Shown here one piece after another: positions 1-11,049 of a DNA stretch of 64,000 nt. The notes below the pieces were generated by a model, which did not search any database, was not told the origin of the DNA, and saw only the letters and a program-made list of their open reading frames with translations. The DNA is from Siphlonurus alternatus (Eukaryota > Arthropoda > Insecta > Ephemeroptera > Siphlonuridae), in the NCBI GenBank assembly GCA_949825025.1, contig OX463781.1, positions 2,705,066 to 2,769,065 of the forward strand, given 5' to 3'. Position 1 is the stretch's first letter; each line of letters starts with the position of its first letter. The position numbers were made by a program, and so were the translations under genes.

Positions 1-204
1 TTATATAAGTAATAAGTACAACAGTAACTTAAGTTGATTATAATGTTGATTGATTCAAAAAATATTTACATTACTATTATATGTATAATAAATATTATTA
101 AATATTAAATATCGTATTGTAATTTATACTTGTTTAATCAAAATTGTAATTGAAAGAATGCATTATTATTACTTTTTTTAAAATTTTAGCATAATAAAAA
201 AGCT

Positions 205-312
205 GTGAAACGTTGCTGAAAACGGTCACCCATCCAAATTACAACCGCGCTCGACGTTGCTTGACATTGGTGATCTGACGAGAACTGTTCACCGCACTGT
301 CCAACACTGTTC
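205..312 (-). repeat. 5S-rRNA-like SINE head fragment
   Basis: On the minus strand, 290-225 reads GTTCTCGTCAGATCACC then CGTCGAGCGCGGTT and TTGGATGGGTGACC, which are recognisable internal segments of animal 5S rRNA. It lacks the 5S ends, so it is not a functional 5S gene. It matches the head of the full SINE at 31321-31730. Confidence 0.75.
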
Positions 313-1129
313 TTGATGCCTGATTTATATTTTTAAGGCATGTTGAAACGAGCCAGATTTAATAATTTATTTAATTGTCATAATTCTTTGGTAGAAAAAA
401 GCTGCGCAGCATTCGACGTAGTTCTTGTGTTCGATATAATATAGAAAAATAGTTAATCTACATAGTGCAGCAGCATAATTAATTTTGGATTTAAGAAAAA
501 TTATTAATTAAAATTAATACAATATTTTGATTGTAAGAAATGCAACTCGTATGATCCATCCTGCAGGCTTTCGATCGAGGCGCCTCATGGACTATAATAT
601 ACCTCACCTTTTGAGCACTGCATGCTATATATAAATAGTTTGTAATTATTTTTTCACAGTGAGATAATACAAATTTACGAGTCCTATATCTGTATTGTAT
701 AAGGTATAAACATAATTATGTAGTAATATTAAAATTATATATTGTTATCGCACCATGTAATTTTACTTATTTATAATATAAGAAAAGAAGAAGAAAATAT
801 AATTCAAATAATTGTTTTAAATATATGGAGTATTTTTATTAATGCATATGTTACTAAATTATGAGATTGTAATGTTTTATTACAATTTACAACATCACTT
901 ACTTTACGTATGTTATATTATGTGAAGCAAAAACAAACAAAAAATCATGCAAAGAATAAAACTGTTGGTTTCTGTATTATACATATTCATTGTGAATAAA
1001 AAATAGAAATAATAATTTGTGAATTGCGATATCTATTTTTTTACGAACCTAAATGTTCGAAAATTGAGTTCAATGTACATTAGAATGTTGTTATTCATGT
1101 CCTTTTTTATTTTTGTTGATACGTCACTC
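313..1129. other. AT-rich intergenic sequence
   Basis: Low-complexity AT-rich DNA with no coding, RNA or clear repeat signal that I can support. Confidence 0.5.
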
Positions 1130-1310
1130 CTAACTCGCGCTATGCGACCAAGAGTATGAGAAAACGTGGTCGCGGCCGCCGCGTGGCCGTACGCTCGCAT
1201 GTAAAACATCGCGTCGACCTTAAGCGATGTGACGTCATCGCTACTAGCCGCGCGGCATTCCTTCGCTCGTATCTAGACAACGGTGCGACCTAAGCAACTA
1301 AAACTTGCAT
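1130..1310 (+). other. CpG-rich block with a short ORF
   Basis: An isolated CpG-dense stretch, including GGTCGCGGCCGCCGCG and TGACGTCA. It contains a 45-codon ORF at 1156-1293 (MRKRGRGRRVAVRSH...) that is very Arg-rich. It could be a promoter or CpG island, a first exon, or a repeat core. I do not recognise the protein, and the Arg bias can follow from CpG content alone. Confidence 0.3.
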
Positions 1311-1654
1311 ACGGACTCTTGTGAGGACCATATCTGCATATGAAATTTCAACTTCAGGAACCCTTTAACTTTGGCCTTACGGAGGCAGCATCCCTCCCAC
1401 CCCCCCCCCACCCCGATTTTTTTTTCTGGATCCACGCCTGCACCTGCATAGGCTATGGGTATAATATATAGCAGTCGTGGTGTTGAAAATAAAAATAAAA
1501 AATTGTTGATAATGTATCATGAGTTGCACTTTTATTTGCAAATTTTGGCGTACCTATAATACTATGTGTAAGGTTCTACGAGAGTGCACTCACAATGATA
1601 TCAGCGATCAGGCTACCTCGAGGTACATAACGACAAAGCAATAATTTAAAGGTA

Positions 1655-1975
1655 CGCAGGCCTCAAATTACAAATTAGACAGACACCAAGTGTTGCTCGA
1701 GTTTATAATAAACATTCGCATTATTTTTATCTACGCGCGGTTCAACCGTACTAAATTGCGCTGCAAAGAAAGTCCTTGCTGACGTCACAACTCACAGCCA
1801 CTACCGATTAACATTGAGTTGTGACGTACACAATTAAGGACTTTGTGACGTAGGTAAGGACTAAATTTCTTACTTTGCACCGCAACTCCATACGCCTTCA
1901 CCGGGTATGGAAAAAAAATAATGCAAATGTTGATTTTATATACTCTAACAACACTTGGTGACTGTCCAATAGAGG
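1655..1975. mobile_element. Palindromic MITE-like element
   Basis: The left arm (CCTCAAATTACAAATTAGAC, then ACACCAAGTGTTG) pairs with the right arm (CAACACTTGGTG, then ACTGTCC). The centre has paired TTGTGACGTCA-type sites. A shorter relative lies at 18393-18508. Confidence 0.6.
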
Positions 1976-2257
1976 CTTCAAGTCAGCTGATTTTTCGGTG
2001 ATCCCACCCGCTATACCAAACCTATGTAAAAAAAACGTGAATTCGTTTTTTCACCAAGAATAAGATTTTTCAGGGATAATTCCTTTACGGAACTTTGGTC
2101 CAAACTGAAAAATAAAGTAGATAATTCAAGATTTAGATTTTTTACTTGATTTATAACCGAGAAAAGTTAAAAAAACACTTTGCTTCATTTTCAAGTGCAA
2201 GATGGACCTTAGCGACAAACAGTTGCGCAGCGAAAGCGCATCACTTGAAGCCTCCAT
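1968..2257. mobile_element. MITE, GAGGCTTCAAGT family, copy 1
   Basis: Terminal inverted repeat AGAGGCTTCAAGTCAGCTG at the left and CACTTGAAGCCTC at the right. The interior segment AAGTTAAAAAAACACTTTGC is shared with the complete copy at 37792-38063. Confidence 0.75.
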
Positions 2258-2341
2258 TTGTAATTAGAGGCCTGTATCCCTTTAACAAGGTGAAAAAAAA
2301 ACAAGAGAGAAGATCCTCCTCCCCCCCCCCCCCAATTTTTA

Positions 2342-2821
2342 TTTATTGGACAATTTGCATCACATTTTTATAGCAGCTCAATAAGTAGCTCAATCGAAAG
2401 AGGAGGTCGAAAAATACACCTATGAATTTTATGAGATTTTTATTCTTACTGCATCATGGCTAAAATAGGGATGGAAAGAGGTCACGTGACCTGAAGGCGG
2501 CGCTCGTATCGCCAATGACGTCATTGAACTGTCCGGTCAAGCAAACGATCGTCTATATAACGCTTTTAAACTGTGAATTAATTGTTGCTTGTGTCCATAT
2601 AACAACGTGGTTGTTTACAAGCGTTATAAAGTCGATCGTTTGTTTGACCGAACAGTTCAATGACGTCATAGGCGACGCGGGCGATGCCTCCAGGTCACGT
2701 GACCTCTCTTTTAGCTATGATGCGATATGAATAAAAATCTCAAAAAATTCACAGGTGTATTTTTCGACCTCCTCTTTCGATTGAGCTAGTAAAAAAAAAT
2801 GATGCAAATTGTCCAATATAT
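2342..2821. mobile_element. Foldback MITE, CGACCTCCTCTTTCGATTGAG family, copy 1
   Basis: Long inverted arms: TTGGACAATTTGCATCA and CTCAATCGAAAGAGGAGGTC at the left, with their complements at 2770-2821. The core carries two TGACGTCA sites and two GTCACGTGAC E-boxes. A related copy lies at 17755-18165. Confidence 0.8.
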
Positions 2822-2929
2822 GAGTTTGTCCGAGTCTATACGAGTAATGATAGAGTCTCTCCGGGAAATATAGAAGGTCTTACTAATGTCAAGTGACAGT
2901 TGCTTTAGGATTGTATTGGACGACAAAAG

Positions 2930-3115
2930 ATAGTGACGTCAGATCAAACTATTACGGACGGACATTACGATCCCTACCTGGCGAGGACATGCTGAGTCAT
3001 GGGAGCGACCACGGAGCGCACCTCGTGGTGTCACGTGGGGAGTTTCCTCGTCCTGACAGTGTATGATAATGTGAGAGAGTCCACAGTCGGCGAGTCCGAT
3101 TGCAAACGAGTCCTA
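2930..3115 (+). repeat. GC-rich repeat family, copy 1 of 4
   Basis: GATCCCTACCTGGCGAGGAC, GCGACCACGGAG and CACGTGGGG in order. The same block recurs at 8330-8490 and, more diverged, at 4480-4700 and 7195-7425. No transposon ends were identified. The opening TACCTGGCG resembles the 5' end of U1 snRNA, but the rest does not. Confidence 0.55.
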
Positions 3116-3197
3116 AGGAAAAATTTAATTAATATCAAATTGAGATGAAATAAATATTACTTCGAAAATAAATTTAAAATACATATACAATAGAGTT

Positions 3198-3625
3198 GTG
3201 AAAATTATGGGAGTTGTGGGTGATGGTGCTGATGTTAGAAAGGAGTATGTTAGTGTGTCTGCTTTAATTGAGAATTTGGGGTGGGAGTCGTTGGAGTTAA
3301 GAAGGAAAAATTGTAGACTTGGTGTTATGTATAAGATAACAAGAAATTGTGAGGGTTGGGAAGAGTTGAGTGGTCGTGTGATGAGAGCAGGTTATATTGG
3401 AAGAAATGATCATGGATGGAAGTTGGAGTGTGTTAGATGTAGAAGTGATGTGGGAAAGTTTTCTTTTTTAAACAGGACGGTGAGGGAGTGGAATGCGTTG
3501 ACAGCAGATGTTGCTGAGGCGGAGAGTTTTGATTTGTTTAAAAAATCTCTGAGAGTTGGTGAACATTCACGGGCCACCGGGGCATTGCCACATTTGCCGC
3601 GTTAATATTATTATTATTATGGAGA
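3198..3625 (+). pseudogene. 3' end of a non-LTR retrotransposon ORF2 (fragment)
   Basis: A 135-codon ORF with NRTVREWNALTADV and FSFLN, the C-terminal tail typical of Jockey/CR1-type ORF2 proteins downstream of the RT domain. It ends at TAA and is followed by (ATT)n. A sister copy at 41429-41905 shares WE-LE-RR-NCRL-VMYKITRN. 5'-truncated, with no RT domain left. Confidence 0.75.
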
Positions 3626-3827
3626 TACGTACAGGTTGTTAAATGTATCAAAATACTATAAAATTCCCCAAGTTTAGTGTTTCCTAATCATGGAAACTAT
3701 AAATTTTAATAAAAATTAACTAAATGTAATGAAATCTGTGCTCCTTTAAATTTTTTCTTTCCGGGTAATTTATCATGCCAAGAGTTGGTATTATTTACGT
3801 ATAGCCTTTATTATGTATTACCCCGAT

Positions 3828-3977
3828 CTGCCGCCGCGTGACGTCACAAAAAAATTTTTCAATTACTTTTTTAAATACTTCCCTGTCTGTAAAAAAACTT
3901 GAAAAAATCAGGGTAGCATAACTTTGCACCCTCTATCCATTTCTGCAATAAAAAAAAATTTGAGGTCGATACTCAAT
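3828..3977. mobile_element. Half copy of ATGGAGTATCGACCTC MITE
   Basis: Only the right arm is present: GCCGCCGCGTGACGTCAC, then GGGTAGCATAACTTTGCACC and GAGGTCGATACTCAAT. Next to it (3978-4050) is a small unrelated hairpin made of the TAGTCTTTTGCGC / GCGCGCAGAAAGACT pair. Confidence 0.7.
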
Positions 3978-4050
3978 CATACTATAGATAGTCTTTTGCG
4001 CCCAATGAATCTCACAAAACATTGCGCGCAGAAAGACTGCAGCTCGTACA

Positions 4051-4384
4051 ATGGACTATCGACCTCACTTTTTTTAATTGCATTGCAGAAATGGATAGAG
4101 GGTGCAAAGTTATGCTACCCTGATTTTTTCATATTTTTTAGAATCCGGGAACAATTTTTAAAAAAATATTTAAAAGTTCAGAGAAAGTGACGTCTCTGAA
4201 CGCCTCTTGTAATAAAAGGTTAGGAACTAAAAGGGGCGTGGGTTCAAATCCAACCTCAGCAAAACTTTTTAGCAATACTTCCCGAGCTCTAGATAATGTG
4301 AAAAAAAAAAAAAAAATCAAAATGGCATAACTTTGCACGCTCTATTCATTTTTGCATTAAAAATTTTTGAGGTCGATACTTTAT
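4051..4384. mobile_element. ATGGAGTATCGACCTC MITE with internal B-box-like motif
   Basis: Left end ATGGACTATCGACCTCA, right end GAGGTCGATACTTTAT. The inner arms contain AGGGTGCAAAGTTATGC and its complement. The middle holds GGGTTCAAATCC, a close match to the pol III B box (GGTTCGAATCC). The copy at 58000-58318 has GGGTTCGAATCC at the same place. Confidence 0.8.
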
Positions 4385-4479
4385 TGTAGTTGATTTTAAT
4401 TTTTTAAATATCTTGCACGACAGTTAATTTGTCTTTTCGCTTATAGGTAACACAATTTCTTGAAGCTCTACCCACGATA

Positions 4480-4700
4480 AAGCAATTTTAACGTTCAGCC
4501 TACCCAGAAGTGTACAATGATTCCTACTTGGAAAAAACATGCGGTGCGTGGTCCTAGCAGGCCGGACGAACGATCGTGGTGACGTGGGGTCTCTGACCGG
4601 CGAGGAGTCTTTGCTGGGGGTCTTCGTAAATTGTCTACCGCACGTCTGGTGGGGCGGCCTCTCGAGCGATCGTGAGGTTGGGCAGACGAGTGCTAGGAGA
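4480..4700 (+). repeat. GC-rich repeat family, copy 2 of 4
   Basis: Contains CGGACGAACGATCGTGGTGA, CGTGGGGTCTCTGACC and GGCGAGGAGTCTTT, shared almost perfectly with 7195-7425. On the minus strand both copies keep an open frame across this block (KDSSPVRDPTSPRSFVRPAR), but no family is recognised and flanking frames differ. Confidence 0.55.
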
Positions 4701-4814
4701 AGGAAATAAGCAATTATTTTGGATGTGTATTCCATGTTATTAAAATAGTTAATACATTTAAAAAAAATCTCTGTTATAAACGTACATTTCAGAAACTGTT
4801 TAAAAAATATAAAT

Positions 4815-5171
<357 letters not shown>

Positions 5172-5404
5172 CATGAATTTAATTTTTTTCGATTAAAATG
5201 AATTAATGTCTTAAAAATCACCCATTTAACACATGTTTGTAAAATATTGCATTGACACTCTTCATGCACCAAAATTAAACAATTAATTAAATCAACTTAA
5301 ATAAATTTGAAAAAAATCAAATAATTAAGCTATAAAAATTGAAGTAAAAGTTATAAATTTTGGCGTTCAAGTTATTTGCATTGACAACGTGCGAAAGACC
5401 TACA

Positions 5405-5743
5405 ATGGAGTATCAACTTCATTTTTTTTATTGCAGAAATGGATGGAGAGGTTTCAAGCCAAGTTATGCTACCCTGAATTTTTACAGATTTTTTTACAGC
5501 CCTGGAACTATTTATAAATAATTTTTGAAAGTCCTTTTTGTGACGTCACGAGGCACCTTTCCTTAAGAGAAGGATAGAACTTGCCGCCGCGTGACGTCAC
5601 AAAAAGGACTTTCAATTAGAAAAAAAAAAAAAAATCCAAGACTGTAAAAAAACTGAAAAAAAAAATCAGGGTAGCATAACTTTGCACACTCTCTAGTCTC
5701 TATCCATTTCTGCAATAAAAAAAATTGAGGTCGATACTTGATT
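5405..5743. mobile_element. ATGGAGTATCGACCTC MITE
   Basis: ATGGAGTATCAACTTC at the left, GAGGTCGATACTTG at the right, two TGACGTCAC sites facing each other around the centre, and GGGTAGCATAACTTTGCAC in the right arm. Confidence 0.8.
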
Positions 5744-6233
5744 TCAGCACTCTCAGCAGTGGTATCATTTAAGTGCCTGCAAGTATAATTATGATAAAGC
5801 CGTATTATACTTAGCAGCAAAGCGAAACCAAGAGGGAAGTCGTCACGAAAATTTTGGATTTAATATAAGTGGTATAGAAATTTTATCCTCTTCAGTCTTT
5901 TTTTTAATTAACATGTACTTGATATGTGCAGCAACGTACGGTGAAATAATATATTATTAAGAAAGTTTATTGTAATTAAGAGCGTTGCATGCGATTAATT
6001 CACATTTGCTGTGATACACTTATATAAAATCGAAATTAAAGATGCTGTGACGTCATAGTCCTGTCTTTTGTAACGTATTTTATTATGATTCAGTGTTTAA
6101 AAAAATAGAAATAAATCAACAGCGTTTTGCAGCTCGATTATAAGAGCCGTTGAGAATTATGAAAAACTTGAACAAAATTTTCACGAGAACCTGCATCAAA
6201 ATTTGCAATAAAAGAAAGGTGACATATGGGCAT

Positions 6234-6372
6234 ATGGGTGATATTCACGAACATTTAAGGAGCGTTTTGGGAAGAGATATTTTAAGAAGGGTTTTTCTTA
6301 CCTGGAATAAAAAGCGCTTCTTAAAATATCTCTCCCTAAAATGCTCCTTAACTCTTCGTGAATACCACCCAT
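6234..6372. repeat. Short foldback element
   Basis: ATGGGTGATATTCACGAA / TTCGTGAATACCACCCAT and AGATATTTTAAGAAG / CTTCTTAAAATATCT pair around a short loop. No second copy was seen in the window. Confidence 0.7.
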
Positions 6373-7057
6373 TTTGTCTTTTGACAGATTCTGCTTGACA
6401 TTCCTCGTATATTCAACAATAATTCTTTTCTTTCGTGCACAGAAGCCACAAGTCAAGTAATTGTAAAACAGTTGATTACACAAATGTTAGTTCACAAGAC
6501 GCCTCTACAATGTTAACAAGGTACAATGGCGAGGTGCATGTAATTAGAGCAGACGTAACGTTCAGGATGTCAAGGTATATAATGGGGCATATGTGACGTC
6601 GCGAGATAATTTTCACTGTAAAGTAGGCAACTGTTTCAGTGCCTAAGTGTCACAGGTTGCAGAAACAATAAAAAATAATATATTCTCACGTCCTCAGAAT
6701 GTAAACTACGAAGTTTTGATGCAATTTTAGACCCACAGGAAGCAGAAGGTATATGACACTTCTGTTCCGAGGTGACGGAATTAAGTTTTGTTCAAACTGA
6801 TTAAAAAGTTGCATTTTTCAATTGACCATTTTATGTTCATTTCTGCTTGAAAAAATGCTAAAAATTATATACTGCTTCTGAAACCTAGCGTTTATACAAA
6901 AAAATAAATAAAAAATAAATATCATATCTGAAACCACTTCTGCATTAGTAAATTTTTGTCACGGTAAACATAAGATCAACGGCTCTATTCACAATAATTT
7001 CACATAATTTGTAAACGGCGCGCAATAAAAAGGTGGAAAAACTGAGTATAATGCAAA

Positions 7058-7190
7058 CTAATGGTCGTAAGTTGCAGCCACCTATCCGAGAATAATCTGA
7101 GGATTATCCGTGGATTCTTTACTAATTAACATTAAATTTTTCGGATAGTTCTCCGATTTTTCTAAGATAGGTTGGCTGCAACTTACGGCC
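7058..7190. repeat. Short foldback element
   Basis: GGTCGTAAGTTGCAGCCACC pairs with GGTTGGCTGCAACTTACGGC. The interior holds the TATCCGAGAATAATC / GGATAGTTCTCCG pair. It directly abuts the GC-rich repeat copy 3. Confidence 0.7.
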
Positions 7191-7194
7191 ATAA

Positions 7195-7425
7195 GAGTAT
7201 AGGTTAATGTTTGGCCTGCCCATAAGTGTACAATATTCCCACCTGGAGAAGACACGTGTGATCCTTGCAGGTCGGACGAACGATCGTGGTGACGTGGGGT
7301 CTCTGACCGGCGAGGAGTCTTTCTGTCGCAAGTCGAGGGGTGGATTCTTGAGCGGACGATCGTGTAACGTGGTGAAGGTTGGAAGACAAGTTCTAAGAGG
7401 CAGAAACATAATTAGTAATTAAAAT
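7195..7425 (+). repeat. GC-rich repeat family, copy 3 of 4
   Basis: Shares CGGACGAACGATCGTGGTGA and GACCGGCGAGGAGTCTTT with copy 2. Its 3' part carries GAGCGGACGATCGTG, parallel to CGAGCGATCGTGAGG in copy 2, so the homology runs over 200 bp. Confidence 0.55.
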
Positions 7426-7944
7426 TTGACATTGCTTACCGATTTTGTTTTTAATTTTAATGTTTCTTCTGTATAAAGAAAAAGTGTGAAATATGCATTC
7501 TAATAAACGTGCAGAGCATACGTACGTTATTATTAAAACTGAAATGATGCATAAATAATATAATTATAAATTGAATTTTTTTTTTATTTCATTAAATTAT
7601 TCGAGTATAATATTATTTCACTCTATATATTACAATATATATATTATCATTAAAGAAATTATAGCACATAATCTCTGCATACGCAGTTACCATTTGCCAG
7701 GTTTATGAATAATTGTCATTTTTAATACACTAAAATCTTACAACACAATAAACAAAAGTCATTAAAATGAATTTTAACTATTTTGATTACAGTTTAAGAA
7801 AAATGCATTAAAAATCATTTATGTATCGAAAACGTGAGTGACTCACAATTACAGCATTGATAACATTTAGGCTGCCTCGAAGTGTATGACAAAGCCATAC
7901 AAACAAGAAACTCCCAAGAATATATTTTTAATATTGAGGGTATA

Positions 7945-8160
7945 TAATGATGGTGCATTTCCATGAAGCGATGTCGAGCGGGGCTTGGCGGGGTAAGAAA
8001 AGCGCACTTAATTGCTTCAATCTCGTATGGCGGCCAGGCATGTTGGCGATAAAATCGCTCCACGCAAGGCGAGGAAATCCAAAGCATCTGATTGGCTGCC
8101 GCGGCACGCGATTTTCTCGTTTTCCTCGCTCTATGGAAATGCATCTTGACGGAAGCTTCC
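7945..8160. mobile_element. Foldback element, CCATGAAGCGATGTCGAGCG family, copy 1
   Basis: The left arm (TTTCCATGAAGCGATGTCGA, GAAAAGCGCACTT, TATGGCGGCC) partly pairs with the right arm (CGCTCTATGGAAATGC). The second copy at 62640-62880 is a better palindrome. Confidence 0.65.
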
Positions 8161-8329
8161 AACTCTCTATATTATTTGGTTTACTTTGTCTTTATTTATA
8201 TTCATTCCCCCTTATTTGTCCGAGTCCACGATGAATATTAATTATATGGTTTATTCGGGATACAGAAGATCTTATGCCAAAATTGACTCTACCATGAAAT
8301 TAGTATTGTATTGGAATACAAATTATGAG

Positions 8330-8490
8330 ATCGTGACGTCAGATACAAACAGACTACAAAACGATCAATATGATCCCTACCTGGCGAGGACAGGCTGTTC
8401 GAGTCATGATGGCAAGCGACCACGGAGGTGTCCCTGACGTGGGGTGTTTTCTCGTCCTGAGAGCACGTAATGATGCGAGTCCTAAAAACA
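8330..8490 (+). repeat. GC-rich repeat family, copy 4 of 4
   Basis: GTGACGTCAGATACAAAC, GATCCCTACCTGGCGAGGAC, GCGACCACGGAGGTG, GACGTGGGGTGTTTTCTCG and GTCCTGA, collinear with copy 1 at 2930-3115. Confidence 0.55.
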
Positions 8491-8537
8491 ACACTTGACT
8501 TTAAGATCGATTTATCGTGTTTTTCTAAAACTGCTTA

Positions 8538-8877
8538 ATGGACAACCTACATGTATGAAAAGTTATTATTGCAGAAATAGAGGGCACCAAATTATGCTTC
8601 TCTGAATTTCTTTAGTTCTTTTTTTTTTTTTTTTTATCCGGATCTATTTTTAAATTAATGAAAGTTCTGTATATAAGTTAAGTTGGCACCCCTGAATCCT
8701 TAATAAAAAGATAGGACCGAGACGCCTATTGACGCCTCCAGGGGGCGTGACAGCACTTTCAATAATTATTTAAAAAGTTTTGGTTTTCAAAGAAATCTGA
8801 AAACAATTCAGGGTAGCATAATTTGGTACCTTCTAGCTATTTCTGCAATCAAAAATTTTCATGTAGGTTTTCCATTC
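8538..8877. mobile_element. ATGGACAACCTGCATG MITE
   Basis: Left ATGGACAACCTACATG, right CATGTAGGTTTTCCAT. Inner arms CACCAAATTATGC and GCATAATTTGGTACC. The core has GACGCCTATTGACGCC and CCAGGGGGCGTG. It is a sister of the ATGGAGTATCGACCTC family, with the same architecture and different termini. Confidence 0.8.
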
Positions 8878-9034
8878 CCATTAATTAATAAATTATTAAC
8901 AAAAAATTAAAGTTAATTGTTTCAATTTTTTTATTATTTATTGAATATGTATATATAATATATATGAAACATTGGAAATATTCTAAAAACAATAAAGTTG
9001 ATTTTTATTTGAATTTGTTAACTAACTAAATTAT

Positions 9035-9300
9035 TTATTTATTTTTACAAGGATAAATCTCAAAGGGTTTCAGCTCGATCGCAGCGGGGTTGAGATAAAG
9101 TAAGGAATGGATAGTAACCATGTGGTATAATATCTAACGCGTCCCAGCATTTGCTGAGGTACGTGAGACTGAGGGAACCGTGGTAAACCTCAGTCAGGAC
9201 GGACACCTCTACTTTTTTTATGAATGGACCAAAGCGATCGATGTCTTAAGTCTGGGGAACCACACACAAGTGCATCACACTGCATTCCGGGTGGATACAA
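9035..9300 (-). mobile_element. SINE body, 5'-truncated
   Basis: Minus-strand copy of the SINE at 31321-31730: shares CGTCCCAGCATTTGCTGAGG, AACCTCAGTCAGGACGGACA, CACACAAGTGCATCAC and the TTACAAGGATA tail. The 5S-like head is missing. Confidence 0.8.
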
Positions 9301-9547
9301 AATAATGTTACATATATAATTAAAATATACATTCTTTCAAGAGTCCCTTAGGGGTAGAGATGCCTTGATTATACCTTGATTGCTCGAACGAGGAAAGTAC
9401 CACGAGCAGACGAGCTGTGACGTCACTGCCACGGTGATGACGTCATCAGTCACGTGGTCCTCGACTGTTCAGCTACACACCGAGCGGAGAGTTGCAGATA
9501 GCCCAGACATGACTGCTGTCCAGTGGTGCTACAATGAGAATAAAACT

Positions 9548-9901
9548 TAAGGGTAAGGTAACGCCACCAATGTTAAAAAAAATCCCTCACACAAAAATTC
9601 TGAAAAAAATTTAAAATGTTCTCCTCTACACCCCCTATCAGTAGGTAAAATATCAGGTGTACAAATACGATCTAGTTTTTGAGTTATGAATTTTTAAAGT
9701 TGGCTATTTTAACATGGAGAAATGGAATTCCCATGTTAAATTAGTCAACTTTAAAAATTCATAACTCAAAAACTAGATCGTATTTGTACACCTGATATTT
9801 AAACTACTGATAGGGGATGTAGAGGAGAACATTTTAAATTTTTTTCAGAATTTGTGTGTGAGGGACTCTTTTTAACATTGGTGGCGTTACCTTACCCTTA
9901 A
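9548..9901. mobile_element. TTAA-flanked foldback MITE, GGGTAAGGTAACGCC family, copy 1
   Basis: TTAAGGGTAAGGTAACGCC at the left and GGCGTTACCTTACCCTTAA at the right. Arms of about 160 bp pair almost completely, including ATACGATCTAGTTTTTGAG. TTAA at both ends suggests mobilisation by a piggyBac-type transposase. Confidence 0.85.
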
Positions 9902-11049
9902 TGATATTTCAGTAAATAATGATGCAGATATTTAACATTTAAAAAGAAATGAAAACTCACCAAACCAAATTGATTGAACTAGACGGTTGATAAGGTATGA
10001 TGTTCAGTATATAGAAGGGTAAGTGTGTTGAGTGGGCGAACTATGGCATCGCGGTTGCTGATATATATAAGGTGCAACGGCAGCAGCGTCACGCAAAGAA
10101 TGGGTGTCGAGTTTTTATTCATACACCAGCCGAGCAAAAGTAGCCCCTGCATTAAGAGTACAGAATACAATTTTAGAAATTAATAATAATAATGCTGTGT
10201 TAATTATTTGGAACAAAAAAATTCAACTCACCAAACAAGGTAGCGCATGCATGTCTTCAGGACGATGATCTCTCGGAGGTCACGTGACGTCGAGGTGGTG
10301 ACGAGCCAGCAATAGAACGAAGTTGAGGAATTGAGCAATTTGTAGAATGATCCGTTTTAAATAATAGTTAATATATATATATAAATTTGAATTAATAATT
10401 AAATACATATATTATAATGTATTATCGGCAATGTGTTTTAGATAATTCGTCAATTATTATTTATATTTTCACAATAATATCCATTTTCATAAATAATTAT
10501 TCATATTGAATAATTTTCAAACACAAAGGTGAGTAAAGGAGCCATGACTACACAGTTCCAGTGCTAATATAGCAAATTCAAAATATAGTGTTAAAAACGA
10601 TATTTTTTAAAGTGACAGGTTTCAATCAAAGCATCATAAACTTTGGTTTAAGTTACTTAGGACTATGCAATCTGATCAAACTATCCTGTAAGTTAAGTGA
10701 GAAACAGCTTCTAAACCAGATTATTTCTTTTTGCTAATATTAATTGGATAATTTTTAAAATATTATTTTAATTTTATTTAATTATTAAAAAAAAATATTT
10801 TATTTTTAAATAATTAGTTTAATACTTATTATAATTTTTTTCGTGACAAAGCATTAAATGAAAGTTAATACATTTCGTTTCACTTCTTGAAAGTTATGTA
10901 ATAAAAAAAATCCAAGAAACCTCAACTTTCTGTGCTTCCCAGTATCATACAAAACAAGATGATCATATTATAATATTGGTATAATAGCAAATCCATCCTC
11001 AAGCTTTTTATACCTATGTAATTTAAGGTGGAAGGATTATGGATAAAGG
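9902..11049. other. AT-rich intergenic sequence
   Basis: No gene or repeat that I can support. A locally GC-richer patch at 10000-10110 and GGTCACGTGACGTCG at 10278-10292 stand out, but only as motifs. Confidence 0.4.

Noticed and set aside
225..290. Functional 5S rRNA gene
   Set aside because: Only the internal part matches and both 5S ends are missing. The same segment heads a SINE elsewhere in the window.
2930..3115. U1 snRNA gene
   Set aside because: The start CTACCTGGCGAGG resembles U1, but no Sm site, stem-loop order or overall match follows, and the other copies lose the similarity.
7122..7409. Coding exon KDSSPVRDPTSPRSFVRPAR (also at 4424-4879)
   Set aside because: Both copies keep this frame, but the flanks diverge and end in unrelated AT-rich sequence. 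More likely a repeated DNA block than an exon.
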